Below, piece by piece: positions 8,638 through 16,969 of a DNA stretch of 64,000 bases. The DNA lies in contig DATAZY010000005.1 of the NCBI GenBank assembly GCA_036271795.1, positions 32,881-96,880 of the forward strand, given 5' to 3'. Made by a program: the position numbers and the translations under genes. Within the stretch, counting starts at the first letter, position 1; each line of letters begins with the position of its first letter. Source of the DNA: Galbitalea sp036271795. Lineage in GTDB: Bacteria; Actinomycetota; Actinomycetes; Actinomycetales; Microbacteriaceae. A model generated the notes under the pieces. That model saw only the letters and a program-made list of their open reading frames with translations. It did no database searches and was not told the origin of the DNA.

Positions 8638-8660
8638 TGGTATACCAGTGTGGTATTCCA
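8638..8660. promoter_or_regulatory. Tandem GntR operator palindromes
   Basis: TGGTATACCA at 8638-8647 is a perfect 10-bp palindrome. TGGTATTCCA at 8651-8660 repeats it with one base changed, 13 bp further on. Palindromes of the TGGTnnACCA kind are typical sites for FCD-type GntR repressors. The pair lies between the divergent GntR and MFS genes, so both genes could be controlled here. Confidence 0.7.
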
Positions 8661-8696
8661 TTGCCCACAGGTTCCACAGAGCACGATTGGCACGAG

Positions 8697-9926
8697 ATGA
8701 CGATGAGCGGCGAACGGCTCGGCGCGAAGCCATGGGTCATGCTCGCGCTCGGCCTGCTGGCCCAGACGGCGACCTCGATGCTGACGAGCACGCCCGCGTT
8801 CCTCATTCCCGAGCTGCACAATAACCGCGGTGTTCCGCTGGCAACCGCCGGGCTGCTCGCGTCGACAACCACAATCGGCATGGTGATCGCCTTGGTTGCC
8901 TGGGGAGCGCTCGCCGATCGTGTCGGTGAGCGCTGGGTCCTATCTGGCGGACTCGCACTTGCCGCGGTTGCGGCGGGTTGCGCCGCGCTGTTCGCGACAA
9001 ACTTCGGCGCACTCGGCGCCTTCCTGGTGCTCGGTGGGGTCGCGAGTGCGAGCTCGAGTCCGGCAAGCGGCCGGCTGGTGGTCGGATGGTTCCCTCGGAA
9101 CCGTCGTGGTCTTGCGATGGGAATCCGGCAGATGTCACAGCCGCTGGGTGTCGCTCTGGCCGCGTTGGTCGTGCCTCCGCTGGCGGAAGGGCCCGGGATC
9201 GCCGTGGCACTGTTGGCATCCGTCGCGTTCTGCGGTGTACTTGCCGTGGCGTGCGCGATCGTTCTGCGTGATCCCGCTCGAATCCCGGTCTCGCAGTTCG
9301 CCTCGAAGCCCGCCAATCCGTACCGGGGCAACAGCACGCTCGTGCGCATCCACCTCGTGTCGATCCTTCTGGTGGTCCCCCAGTTCACGATCTCGACGTT
9401 CGGACTGATCTGGCTGATCTCGGAAGAGAAGCTGCCGACCGCGATCGCCGGGCTGGTCGTGGGGGTGGCGCAGCTGATCGGCGCACTCGGACGAATCGTC
9501 GTCGGAGTGTGGAGCGACCGACTCGGCAGCAGGATGCGGCCGCTGCGCTGGGTCGCGCTCGCGGCCGTCGCATCCATGCTTCTCCTTGCGGCCGTCGGGC
9601 TCGTCGTGACACCGGTTGCCGCGTTCGTTCTGATCGTGGCCGCGACCATCTCGGTCGCAGACAACGGACTCGCCTTCGGCGCCGTTGCCGAGATCGCCGG
9701 ACCGTTCTGGTCTGGTCGTGCGCTCGGAGCACAGAACACCGGCCAGTGGATTGGCGCGTCCCTGGTTGGACCTCTTGCCGGACTACTCATCGGAGCCGTC
9801 GGGTACCCGCTGACGTTCGTTGCGTCGGGACTGTGCGCGCTGATTGCCGTGCCGCTGGTGCCGAGCGCGGGAGACGTGGAGCACGGCACGCCTGCCGCTC
9901 CCGAGGTTGCTTCTGCGCGACCATGA
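8697..9926 (+). CDS. MFS transporter (cyanate/nitrate-type MFS)
   Basis: This is a 409-residue major facilitator with about 12 hydrophobic segments. The loop-2 motif is visible as WGALADRVGERW, and the matching loop of the second half as GVWSDRLGSRM. The ATG at 8697 or 8703 begins MTMSGERLGAKPW; longer frames run back into the GntR gene and the operator. The substrate is unknown. Divergence from an FCD-type GntR gene suggests that the substrate or a derived metabolite induces expression. Confidence 0.88.
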   Translation: MTMSGERLGAKPWVMLALGLLAQTATSMLTSTPAFLIPELHNNRGVPLATAGLLASTTTIGMVIALVAWGALADRVGERWVLSGGLALAAVAAGCAALFATNFGALGAFLVLGGVASASSSPASGRLVVGWFPRNRRGLAMGIRQMSQPLGVALAALVVPPLAEGPGIAVALLASVAFCGVLAVACAIVLRDPARIPVSQFASKPANPYRGNSTLVRIHLVSILLVVPQFTISTFGLIWLISEEKLPTAIAGLVVGVAQLIGALGRIVVGVWSDRLGSRMRPLRWVALAAVASMLLLAAVGLVVTPVAAFVLIVAATISVADNGLAFGAVAEIAGPFWSGRALGAQNTGQWIGASLVGPLAGLLIGAVGYPLTFVASGLCALIAVPLVPSAGDVEHGTPAAPEVASARP

Positions 9927-9930
9927 GAGG

Positions 9931-10830
9931 GTGCTACTCGAACGTGCGGTGAGCGACTTCGCGATCTACCTCTCCGCCGAGCGCGGATTCAGCCTGCACA
10001 CCGTCAGGTCGTACACTGCGGATCTCGCCGACCTGGAGCGGTTCACGAACATCCGGGGCATCCAGACGACCGATCGGCTCGACCTCGAGATTCTGCGCGA
10101 CTGGCTCTGGGATGGCTCGAAGGCCGGGCTCGCCAAGTCGACGCTGGCTCGACGCTCGGCGGCGGTTCGCAGCTTCTCGAGCTGGCTGGCGAGAACCGGC
10201 GCCGCGCCGGCGGATGTGGGGACCCGGCTTCGCGCGCCAAAAGCTGACCATCACCTTCCCCGCGTTCTCACCCGCGCCCAAATCGACGGTCTTCTGAACG
10301 GCCTCACGGAGCGCGCGTCGGGTGGCGACGCGATCGCGGCCCGCGATCTTGCCATCGTCGAGCTTCTCTACGCCTCGGCCCTGCGCGTGAGCGAGATCGT
10401 CGGGCTCGATCTCGGCGACATCGATCTCGGACGGCTCACCGTGAGGGTCACCGGTAAGGGCTCGAAGGAGCGCGTTGTGCCGTTCGGCACTCCCGCCGGA
10501 CGAGCGATCGTCGATTACCAGAAGCATCGGCACGAACTGCTCGCCGATCCGACGCAGGCCGTCTTCCTGGGCGCCCGCGGCAAGCGGATGGGAACCCGTA
10601 CCGTCTATGAACTCATCGCCGGCCTCCTCGAGGAGCTCCCCGGATCCGGACCAGCCGGACCCCACACCCTGCGCCACACCGCGGCGACGCACCTGCTTGA
10701 CGGCGGTGCCGACCTGCGATCGGTGCAGGAGCTGCTCGGCCACGCGAGTCTCGGGACGACGCAGCTCTATACCCATGTGTCCGCGGAGCGTCTGAAGGAG
10801 AGCTACCGGAACGCGCATCCCCGGGCCTAA
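9931..10830 (+). CDS. xerC: Tyrosine recombinase XerC
   Basis: This 299-residue protein is the XerC-type recombinase that resolves chromosome dimers with XerD at dif sites. The N-terminal SAM-like domain carries LSAERGFSLHTVRSYTADL. The catalytic set is complete: Arg in SALRVSEI, Lys in the VTGKGSKERVVP hairpin, His-x-x-Arg in HTLRHTAATH, His in LLGHASLGT and the nucleophilic Tyr in QLYTHV. GTG 9931 gives the usual length; GTG 9949 is the alternative. It begins 4 nt after the MFS stop. Its last 218 bp are overlapped by the convergent M23 gene. Confidence 0.93.
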   Translation: MLLERAVSDFAIYLSAERGFSLHTVRSYTADLADLERFTNIRGIQTTDRLDLEILRDWLWDGSKAGLAKSTLARRSAAVRSFSSWLARTGAAPADVGTRLRAPKADHHLPRVLTRAQIDGLLNGLTERASGGDAIAARDLAIVELLYASALRVSEIVGLDLGDIDLGRLTVRVTGKGSKERVVPFGTPAGRAIVDYQKHRHELLADPTQAVFLGARGKRMGTRTVYELIAGLLEELPGSGPAGPHTLRHTAATHLLDGGADLRSVQELLGHASLGTTQLYTHVSAERLKESYRNAHPRA

Positions 10831-11320
10831 GCGACGACGACGCCAGAGGCCGCGTTGGCAGCAGCACCGAGTGCGGGATGCCGCCGAGAAACAGCATCGG
10901 CGAGACGTACTGCCCGTTGACACGCACGCCGAAGTGCAGGCACAGTTCGGCGCAATGACCCGGCTCCAGCGTACCGATGACTTCGCCGCGGGTTACGACA
11001 TCGCCCGCCGCGAGCGCTGAGAGAACCGGTTCATAGCTCGACAGGATGCCGCCGGGATGGGAGATCGACAGGACATCCTGATTAGCCACAAAGCCGGAAA
11101 AGTGCACGACGCCATCCGCGGGCGCGTAGACCGAGCCGCTGGCGGCGATGTCGATGCCGCGGTGACCCGCCGCGTAGGGAGTCGCCGGCGCAATGAACGG
11201 GCGAAGAATCTGGTGCGACCCGCGCACGGGCCAGGACCAGCGGGGTTCAGGTGCTGCGGTGGGTGCCACAATCGTGAAGCTGCCGAACACGAGAGCAACG
11301 ACGAGCGCGAGGCGAAGCAT
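10613..11320 (-). CDS. M23 family peptidase (LytM/lysostaphin-like), secreted
   Basis: This 235-residue secreted protein begins with a signal peptide (MLRLALVVALVFGSFTIVAP). The M23 domain shows HRGIDIAA (His-x3-Asp zinc ligands) and CLHFGVRVNG, where the first His of the usual His-x-His is replaced by Cys. Cys at this place is familiar in actinobacterial M23 proteins and may make it non-catalytic or atypical. The recognisable domain ends around LLPTRPL, but the frame continues about 70 residues antisense to the xerC 3' end, suggesting that an original stop was lost. ATG 11320 is chosen for the signal peptide. Confidence 0.8.
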   Translation of the reverse strand: MLRLALVVALVFGSFTIVAPTAAPEPRWSWPVRGSHQILRPFIAPATPYAAGHRGIDIAASGSVYAPADGVVHFSGFVANQDVLSISHPGGILSSYEPVLSALAAGDVVTRGEVIGTLEPGHCAELCLHFGVRVNGQYVSPMLFLGGIPHSVLLPTRPLASSSLRPGDARSGSSPSDAPRTHGYRAASSRDSRGRAAPAPIAGRHRRQAGASPRCGAGCGVRLVRIRGAPRGGRR

Positions 11321-11413
11321 CCACTCATCGTCGCGAAGCGAGGCAACGCAAAGAACGAAAGCACCCGAATGGCGCACAACCCGCCAGAAATGCGCCCGGT
11401 GGGGGAGCGGTGC

Positions 11414-11656
11414 TACTCTTGTCCAAGCATCCAGCACCATCGGATGACTACGCGTGTCCGCTATCCAGTCAATGTGGCTTCACTTCACATGGATGCACAC
11501 AACCACTCAGTCCCACTCGATTCGCTCCCTGAGCTTGTCGAAATGGCGTGGCCGTGTGCAGGCACCAGGTTTCGCACCACACGGTGCGGATAACAACTGA
11601 GTAGGGCGTTCACTGCGCTGGTAAACAGCGCAGGCGCCCAGATTAAGGAGTCGGCC
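11414..11656 (+). promoter_or_regulatory. rpsB promoter and structured leader
   Basis: This 336-nt stretch between the M23 and rpsB starts holds no convincing gene. TGCTACTCT at 11411-11419 looks like an extended -10 (hexamer 11414-11419). The leader then contains a 20-nt dispersed repeat (11523-11542). It also has a perfect hairpin CGCACC/GGTGCG (11573-11588) and a second one CTGCGCTG/CAGCGCAG (11613-11633), followed by the AAGGAG ribosome site before ATG 11657. Leaders of rpsB operons are often bound by S2 for feedback control; that role here is inferred. Confidence 0.5.
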
Positions 11657-12712
11657 ATGGCCGTCGTCACCATTCGCCAGCTGCTCGACAGCGGTGTTCA
11701 CTTCGGACACCAGACCCGTCGGTGGAACCCGAAGATGAAGCGGTTCATCCTGACGGAGCGCAGCGGAAGCCACATCATCGACCTGCAGCAGTCCCTTGCG
11801 CACATCGACAAGACCTATGATTACGTCAAGGAGACGGTTGCCCATGGCGGCACCATCCTCTTCGTCGGAACCAAGAAGCAGGCCCAGGGGTCGATCGCGG
11901 AGCAGGCGACTCGCGTCGGCCAGCCCTACGTCAACCAGCGCTGGCTCGGCGGACTGCTCACCAACTTCCAGACGGTTTCCAAGCGTCTCGCACGCATGAA
12001 GGAGCTCGAGGAGGTCGATTTCGACGATACGACTCGCGGCTACACGAAGAAGGAACTGCTGATCCAGAAGCGCGAGCTGATCAAGCTGCAGAAGAGCCTC
12101 GGCGGTATCCGTAACCTCACGAAGACGCCTTCGGCCGTGTGGATCGTGGACACCAAGAAGGAGCATCTCGCCATCGACGAGGCGCACAAGCTTGGTATCC
12201 CGGTCATCGCGATCCTCGATACCAACTGCGACCCCGACGAGGTCCAGTACCCGATCCCGGGGAATGACGACGCCATCCGCTCCGTCGGCCTGCTGACCCG
12301 AATCATCGCGGATGCCGCGGCCGAGGGCCTCATCCAGCGTCACCAGAAGCCCGCGGAGGGCGGCGAGGTCGAGCCGCTGGCGGCCTGGGAGGCGGAGCTG
12401 CTCGCAGCGTCCGAGACCCCGACCACGGAGGCCGAGAAGATCGAGGCCGTCGACGAGCGCGTCCAGGGTGTCACCGACGCGGAAGAGGTCGCCGAGGAGG
12501 TTGCCGCGATCGTCGCAGAAGAGCCGACGGAAGAGAACGATGCGGATGCCGTGGCCGCCGCTCACGAGACCGAGGCCGATCCAGAGCTGGTCGTGGAGCA
12601 CCAAGTCGAGTCTGACGCTGACGCGGAGGCCAAGATCGAGGCGGAGGCAACGGACAAAGAAAAGGCCCCCCGCAAGACAGCCGCTGCAAAGCCAGCCGCT
12701 GCAAAGAAGTAG
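11657..12712 (+). CDS. rpsB: 30S ribosomal protein S2
   Basis: This is ribosomal protein S2, with the usual N-terminus (VVTIRQLLDSGVHFGHQTRR) and family blocks such as TQFQTVSKRL-type NFQTVSKRLARM, FVGTKKQAQ and GIPVIAILDTNCDPD. The core ends near residue 245. The protein is 351 residues long because of about 100 extra acidic residues rich in Glu, Ala, Asp and Val, closing with a basic Lys-Ala-rich tail (APRKTAAAKPAAAKK). AAGGAG precedes the ATG. It is followed 11 nt later by tsf, the usual pairing. Confidence 0.97.
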   Translation: MAVVTIRQLLDSGVHFGHQTRRWNPKMKRFILTERSGSHIIDLQQSLAHIDKTYDYVKETVAHGGTILFVGTKKQAQGSIAEQATRVGQPYVNQRWLGGLLTNFQTVSKRLARMKELEEVDFDDTTRGYTKKELLIQKRELIKLQKSLGGIRNLTKTPSAVWIVDTKKEHLAIDEAHKLGIPVIAILDTNCDPDEVQYPIPGNDDAIRSVGLLTRIIADAAAEGLIQRHQKPAEGGEVEPLAAWEAELLAASETPTTEAEKIEAVDERVQGVTDAEEVAEEVAAIVAEEPTEENDADAVAAAHETEADPELVVEHQVESDADAEAKIEAEATDKEKAPRKTAAAKPAAAKK

Positions 12713-12723
12713 AGGACACGTTC

Positions 12724-13551
12724 ATGGCAGATTTCAGCCTTGAGGACCTGAAGGCGCTGCGCGAGCAGCTCGGCACCGGAATGGTCGAGACCAAGAATGC
12801 ACTCGTCGAGGCCGGCGGTGACAAGGAGAAGGCCGTTGAGCTGCTCCGCATCCGTGGCGCGAAGAGCAACGCCAAGCGTGCGGACCGCTCGACCAGCGAG
12901 GGCCTGATCGCGACCGTGCACTCCGCGACCGCCGTCACCATGATCGAGCTCGCCTGCGAGACCGACTTCGTCGCGAAGAACGAGAAGTTCGTCGCACTCT
13001 CCGAGACCGTTGTCGCGGCGCTCGCCGACTCCGGTGCGGAGACGGTGGATGCCGGGCTCGCCGCGAAGGCAGGCTCCGGCACCGTGGCATCCGTCATCGA
13101 GGACCAGGCCGCAACCCTCGGCGAGAAGATCGAGCTGCGCCAGCTGGTTCGCCTGACGGGTGACAAGTTCGAGATCTACCTGCACAGGACTTCGAAGGAC
13201 CTGCCGCCGCAGATCGGTGTCGTTCTCGCCTACACCGGTGATGACGCGGAGACCGCCCGCAGCATCGCGCAGCACATCTCGTTTGCGAACCCGGAGTACG
13301 TCTCGAAGGATGAGGTGCCCGCCGACGCCGTCGAGAAGGAGCGCCGCATCGTCGAGGAGATCTCGCGGGGTGAGGGCAAGCCCGAGGCCGCGCTCCCGAA
13401 GATCATCGAGGGCCGCCTCGGCGCCTTCTACAAGCAGGTCGCTCTGCTTGAGCAGGACTACGCCAAGGACAACAAGATGTCCGTCGGCAAGGTCGCGATC
13501 GACGCGGGCCTGACCATCACCGGCTTCGCGCGCTTCAAGGTCGGCGCGTAG
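12724..13551 (+). CDS. tsf: Translation elongation factor Ts
   Basis: This 275-residue protein is EF-Ts, the nucleotide exchange factor for EF-Tu. It has the N-terminal UBA-like domain (LKALREQLGTGMVETKNAL), the ACETDFVAKNEKF contact motif with the TDFVA signature, and the C-terminal EGRLGAFYKQVALLEQDYAKD region. Length is normal for actinobacteria. AGAGGA lies upstream of the ATG, and it is cotranscribed with rpsB. A nested palindromic repeat follows the stop and may end the rpsB-tsf transcript. Confidence 0.97.
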   Translation: MADFSLEDLKALREQLGTGMVETKNALVEAGGDKEKAVELLRIRGAKSNAKRADRSTSEGLIATVHSATAVTMIELACETDFVAKNEKFVALSETVVAALADSGAETVDAGLAAKAGSGTVASVIEDQAATLGEKIELRQLVRLTGDKFEIYLHRTSKDLPPQIGVVLAYTGDDAETARSIAQHISFANPEYVSKDEVPADAVEKERRIVEEISRGEGKPEAALPKIIEGRLGAFYKQVALLEQDYAKDNKMSVGKVAIDAGLTITGFARFKVGA

Positions 13552-13562
13552 CTCCAACCCCG

Positions 13563-13628
13563 GTTTGCCCCCGTACGGAACTTCTGCCCCTGCTCGAATG
13601 GGGGCAAACGTTCCGTACGGGGGCAAAC
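13563..13628. repeat. Nested palindromic intergenic repeat, copy 1
   Basis: Arms 13563-13581 and 13610-13628 are perfect 19-bp inverted repeats (core GCCCCCGTACGGAAC). Inside them TGCCCC (13585-13590) pairs with GGGGCA (13601-13606), giving a nested palindrome. A second, decayed copy is at 29134-29196, with a closely matching 28-nt middle. It lies between tsf and pyrH, so it can also act as a terminator-like hairpin. Confidence 0.75.
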
Positions 13629-13686
13629 ACGGTTAAACGCGGTGAAGCGCCGATAAAGTTGGGTGAGCCACCGAACAGGGAGACCC

Positions 13687-14397
13687 ATGACCGACAAGAA
13701 GCGCCGCGTACTCCTGAAGCTTTCCGGTGAAGCCTTTGGTGGCGGCGCGCTTGGCGTGAACCCGGATGTCGTCGCCAGCCTCGCGCGCGAGATTGCGGTC
13801 GCGGCGCAAGAGGTAGAGGTCGCCATTGTCGTCGGTGGAGGCAACTTCTTCCGCGGCGCGGAACTCAGCCAGCGCGGCATGGACCGCGGGCGCGCCGACT
13901 ATATGGGCATGCTCGGCACGGTCATGAACGCGCTCGCGCTGCAGGACTTCCTTGAGCAGGCCGGGGTGCAGACGAGAGTGCAGTCGGCGATTTCGATGAC
14001 CCAGGTGGCCGAGCCGTACATCCCGCGCCGGGCGGAGCGACACCTCGAGAAGGGTCGCGTCGTCATCTTCGGTGCCGGCGCCGGACTCCCGTACTTTTCT
14101 ACCGACACCGTGAGCGCCCAGCGTGCGCTCGAAATCGACGCGGATGTTGTGCTTGTCGCCAAGAACGGCGTCGACGGCGTGTACACGGGCGACCCGCGCA
14201 CCGACAGGACGGCGACCAAGATCGACGAGATCAGCTACCAGGAGGCGCTCGTCAAGGGCCTCAAGGTCGTCGATTCGACCGCCTTCAGCCTCTGCATGGA
14301 CAACAAGATGCCCATGGTCGTGTTTGGCATGGAGCCTTCTGGCAACGTCACCAAGGCGATCCGCGGGGAACGCATTGGCACCCTGGTCCGCGCCTAG
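13687..14397 (+). CDS. pyrH: UMP kinase
   Basis: This 236-residue UMP kinase phosphorylates UMP to UDP. It has the amino-acid-kinase fold motifs VLLKLSGEAFGG, IVVGGGNFFRG, MGMLGTVMNALALQD and the uridylate-kinase C-terminal block NKMPMVVFGM. ATG 13687 is chosen over an upstream in-frame GTG (13663) because AGGGAG stands just before it and the length is then normal. TAAAGT at 13654-13659 is a likely -10, so pyrH has its own promoter after the repeat element. Confidence 0.96.
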   Translation: MTDKKRRVLLKLSGEAFGGGALGVNPDVVASLAREIAVAAQEVEVAIVVGGGNFFRGAELSQRGMDRGRADYMGMLGTVMNALALQDFLEQAGVQTRVQSAISMTQVAEPYIPRRAERHLEKGRVVIFGAGAGLPYFSTDTVSAQRALEIDADVVLVAKNGVDGVYTGDPRTDRTATKIDEISYQEALVKGLKVVDSTAFSLCMDNKMPMVVFGMEPSGNVTKAIRGERIGTLVRA

Positions 14398-14405
14398 CCC
14401 TATTT

Positions 14406-14508
14406 CACTTGCAAAATTCAGGACGTTCAATGTGTGGGTTAGATGTGATCCGCCATTTTCCGCGGATGCCGCGGTGTGAGGTCGCAGATCTCCTGAATTT
14501 TGCAAGTG
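14406..14508. repeat. MITE-like palindromic element A
   Basis: Perfect 18-bp terminal inverted repeats (CACTTGCAAAATTCAGGA at 14406-14423 and its complement at 14491-14508) bound a 103-bp noncoding unit. The middle contains CCGCCATTTTC (14450-14460). The same core, and the ATTCAGGA/TCCTGAAT terminal motif, recur in element B at 51235-51369. It lies between pyrH and the DMT transporter gene. No transposase is present. Confidence 0.7.
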
Positions 14509-14525
14509 GAAGCGCGTAAAAGGGG

Positions 14526-15386
14526 GTGAGTCCGGCAGTACTGCTTCTCGTCGCGATCGCGGCGGTCGCCCACGCCACGTGGAATCTCACCATTAAGGCC
14601 GCAGGCACGAGTGGGACGCGATTTCTCTGGCTGACCTTTGTCGTGGCCACGATCGCGGTCGCCCCGTTCGGCATCGCCTCGCTCGACCAGGTGGGTCCGC
14701 AGCTCCCGCAGCTTCTCCTGCTCGCTCTCGGCAGCGGCATCCTGCAGATCGCGTACTTTCTGGCTCTGCAGCGTGGATACCGAAAAGGGGATGTCTCGAT
14801 CGTCTACCCGCTGGCGCGTGGCAGCGGCCCCCTGCTCTCCGTGATTTTCGCGATCATCCTCTTTCACGAGCGGCCCGGCGTGATCGGCCTGATTGGTGCC
14901 GGGGTGGTCGTTGCCGGGGTGGTCGTGATTGGCCTCGCGGGCGGCAGGGGGCGTTTCACGGCGAATCGAGCGGGAATCCTGTATGGCCTGCTGGTCGGCG
15001 TCACAATCGCCGCCTACACGCTGTGGGACGCCAACTCCGTCGCGCAGCAGAAGCTGCCGCCGCTCGGCTATTTCTGGGTCACGATCCTGGTGCAACTCAT
15101 CGCGTTTGCGCCGTTCGCGCTGCGACGGCCAAGGCACACGGTCGCGCTCGCGAAACAGCACTGGGCGGCGGTGCTGGTGGTGGGCATCCTGTCGCCGCTC
15201 GCGTACGTGCTCATCCTGTTCGCCTTCACGCTCGCGCCCGTCGCGCTGGTCGCACCGGCGCGTGAAGTCAGCGTGGTTCTGGTTGCTCTCGGAGGCTGGA
15301 TTCTGTTCAGGGAGCCGCATCCGGTGCAAAGAATCCTGGGCGCCGTGATCGTGGTGGGGGGAGTCGCGCTGTTGGCGATTGGCTAA
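14526..15386 (+). CDS. EamA/DMT family permease
   Basis: This 286-residue membrane protein has about 10 hydrophobic helices arranged as two EamA repeats, with family features such as YPLARGSGPLLSVIFAI in the first half and PAREVSVVLVALGGW in the second. Drug/metabolite transporters of this kind export amino acids, nucleobases or other small metabolites; the substrate is unknown. GTG 14526 follows a GGGG run. Its position between pyrH and frr, which are usually neighbours, and just after element A, suggests a local insertion. Confidence 0.85.
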   Translation: MSPAVLLLVAIAAVAHATWNLTIKAAGTSGTRFLWLTFVVATIAVAPFGIASLDQVGPQLPQLLLLALGSGILQIAYFLALQRGYRKGDVSIVYPLARGSGPLLSVIFAIILFHERPGVIGLIGAGVVVAGVVVIGLAGGRGRFTANRAGILYGLLVGVTIAAYTLWDANSVAQQKLPPLGYFWVTILVQLIAFAPFALRRPRHTVALAKQHWAAVLVVGILSPLAYVLILFAFTLAPVALVAPAREVSVVLVALGGWILFREPHPVQRILGAVIVVGGVALLAIG

Positions 15387-15421
15387 CAACTAAACTCGAA
15401 CCCGACGCAAAGGAGCTGTAA

Positions 15422-15976
15422 GTGATTAGCGACGTACTTGACGAGGCCAGGGTCAAAATGGACAAGGCCGTCGAAGTTGCCAAGGATGACTTCGGCACCG
15501 TGCGCACCGGCCGTGCGAACCCTGCGCTGTTCCAGAAGATCCTCGTCGACTACTACGGAACGCCGACGCCGCTCAACCAGCTGGCCTCGATGCAGAACCC
15601 CGAGGCGCGCACCCTGCTGGTCACCCCCTACGACAAGACCGCCCTCAAGGAGATCGAGAAGGCCATTGTCAACTGGCCAAACCTGGGTGCCAATGTCGGC
15701 AACGACGGCACAATTGTGCGGGTCACTCTCGCCGAGATGACCGAGGAGCGCCGCCGCGACTTCGTCAAGATCGTGCGCGCCAAGGGCGAAGAGGCCAAGA
15801 TCGCGATCCGTAACGTCCGTCGCACGTCCAAGGAGCACCTGGATGCCCTCAAGTCGGAGGTCGGCGAGGATGAGCTTGCCCGCGCCGAGAAAGAGCTCGA
15901 GGCCGTGACGAAGGCGCACGTTGACGCGATCGACGATGCGCTGAAGCGCAAAGAGTCAGAGCTGCTCGAGGTTTGA
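15422..15976 (+). CDS. frr: Ribosome recycling factor
   Basis: This 184-residue protein is ribosome recycling factor, which splits post-termination ribosomes with EF-G. It shows FGTVRTGRANPALFQKI, the YYGTPTPLNQLASM hinge region, TEERRRDFVKIVR and KIAIRNVRR, all typical of the family. AAAGGAG precedes GTG 15422, and TAAACT (15391-15396) is a likely -10. The stop overlaps the cdsA start as TGATG. Confidence 0.96.
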   Translation: MISDVLDEARVKMDKAVEVAKDDFGTVRTGRANPALFQKILVDYYGTPTPLNQLASMQNPEARTLLVTPYDKTALKEIEKAIVNWPNLGANVGNDGTIVRVTLAEMTEERRRDFVKIVRAKGEEAKIAIRNVRRTSKEHLDALKSEVGEDELARAEKELEAVTKAHVDAIDDALKRKESELLEV

Positions 15977-16965
15977 TGTCCGAGCCCGACGACAAGGCTC
16001 ATCCGCGGGTCAGCAAGCGGGCTCGTCAGCGCGCCGATTTCGACGCCACCGTCGCCGATATCGAGGCGCAGGTGCGCGCTACCAATGCAAAGATCGAAGC
16101 CCAGGTTCGGGCGACGAACGCGATCATCGAGGAGCGCACCGGTCGCAACCTCGTGGCGGCCATCGCGATCGGCATCGTTTTCGGCGGCGCATTCATCTTC
16201 AGCCTGATCCTGCTCAAGTGGATCTTCATGATCTTTGCCGCGGTGATCATGGTGTTCCTGGCCCTCGAGCTCACGGCGGCATTCAGGGCCAGCGGGCGGA
16301 ACGTGCCGCGGATCGCATCCGCCATCGCCGCAGCGGCCGTGATCGTCGCGTCCTTCTACTGGCAGAGCCGGGGGCAGTGGCTGATCCTGCTCGCGGGCAT
16401 GGCGTTCGTCTCGATCTGGCGACTGTTCGAGGCGATCATCCCGTCCAGGCGCAAGCCGGCCGGCGAACTGGGCATAGACCTTCTCGGCGGCCTGTTCATC
16501 CAGGCCTATGCGATTTTCCTCGGCAGTTTCACCGTTCTTCTGGCCTCCTACAACAACGGCCAGTGGTGGGTGCTCAGCGTGCTCATCGTGGTGGTGTCGA
16601 CTGACACCGGCGCCTACGTCACCGGCCTGCTGCTCGGTCGCCACAAGATGGCGCCGCGCATCAGCCCCAAGAAGACCTGGGAGGGTTTCGCTGGATCCAT
16701 CGTCGCGGCCCAGATCGGGAGCTTCCTGGTGGCGTGGCTGCTTCTGCACATCTCGGTGCTCGACGGGGTGATTTTCGGCCTCGCAATTGCCCTGACGGCG
16801 ACCGTGGGCGACCTGGTCGAGTCACTCATCAAGCGCGATCTCGGCATCAAGGACATCAGCAACTGGCTGCCCGGACACGGCGGATTCCTCGACCGGCTGG
16901 ACTCCGTCCTTCCGTCTGCCGCAGTCGGGTATGCGCTATTTCTCATTTTCCATGGGGCAAGATAG
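15976..16965 (+). CDS. cdsA: Phosphatidate cytidylyltransferase (CDP-diglyceride synthase)
   Basis: This 329-residue membrane enzyme makes CDP-diacylglycerol from phosphatidic acid and CTP. The catalytic region is clear: STDTGAYVTG, then ISPKKTWEGFAGS, and the C-terminal signature GIKDISNWLPGHGGFLDRLDS with the DRxDS metal-binding end. Several transmembrane helices precede it. The cytoplasmic N-terminus carries a 10-residue direct duplication (EAQVRATNAK and EAQVRATNAI) before the first membrane segment. The start codon overlaps the frr stop. Confidence 0.94.
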   Translation: MSEPDDKAHPRVSKRARQRADFDATVADIEAQVRATNAKIEAQVRATNAIIEERTGRNLVAAIAIGIVFGGAFIFSLILLKWIFMIFAAVIMVFLALELTAAFRASGRNVPRIASAIAAAAVIVASFYWQSRGQWLILLAGMAFVSIWRLFEAIIPSRRKPAGELGIDLLGGLFIQAYAIFLGSFTVLLASYNNGQWWVLSVLIVVVSTDTGAYVTGLLLGRHKMAPRISPKKTWEGFAGSIVAAQIGSFLVAWLLLHISVLDGVIFGLAIALTATVGDLVESLIKRDLGIKDISNWLPGHGGFLDRLDSVLPSAAVGYALFLIFHGAR

Positions 16966-16969
16966 TCCA

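Noticed and set aside
11057..11593. Plus-strand 178-codon frame between xerC and rpsB
   Set aside because: It covers the antisense of the M23 gene and the rpsB promoter and leader; it looks non-coding.
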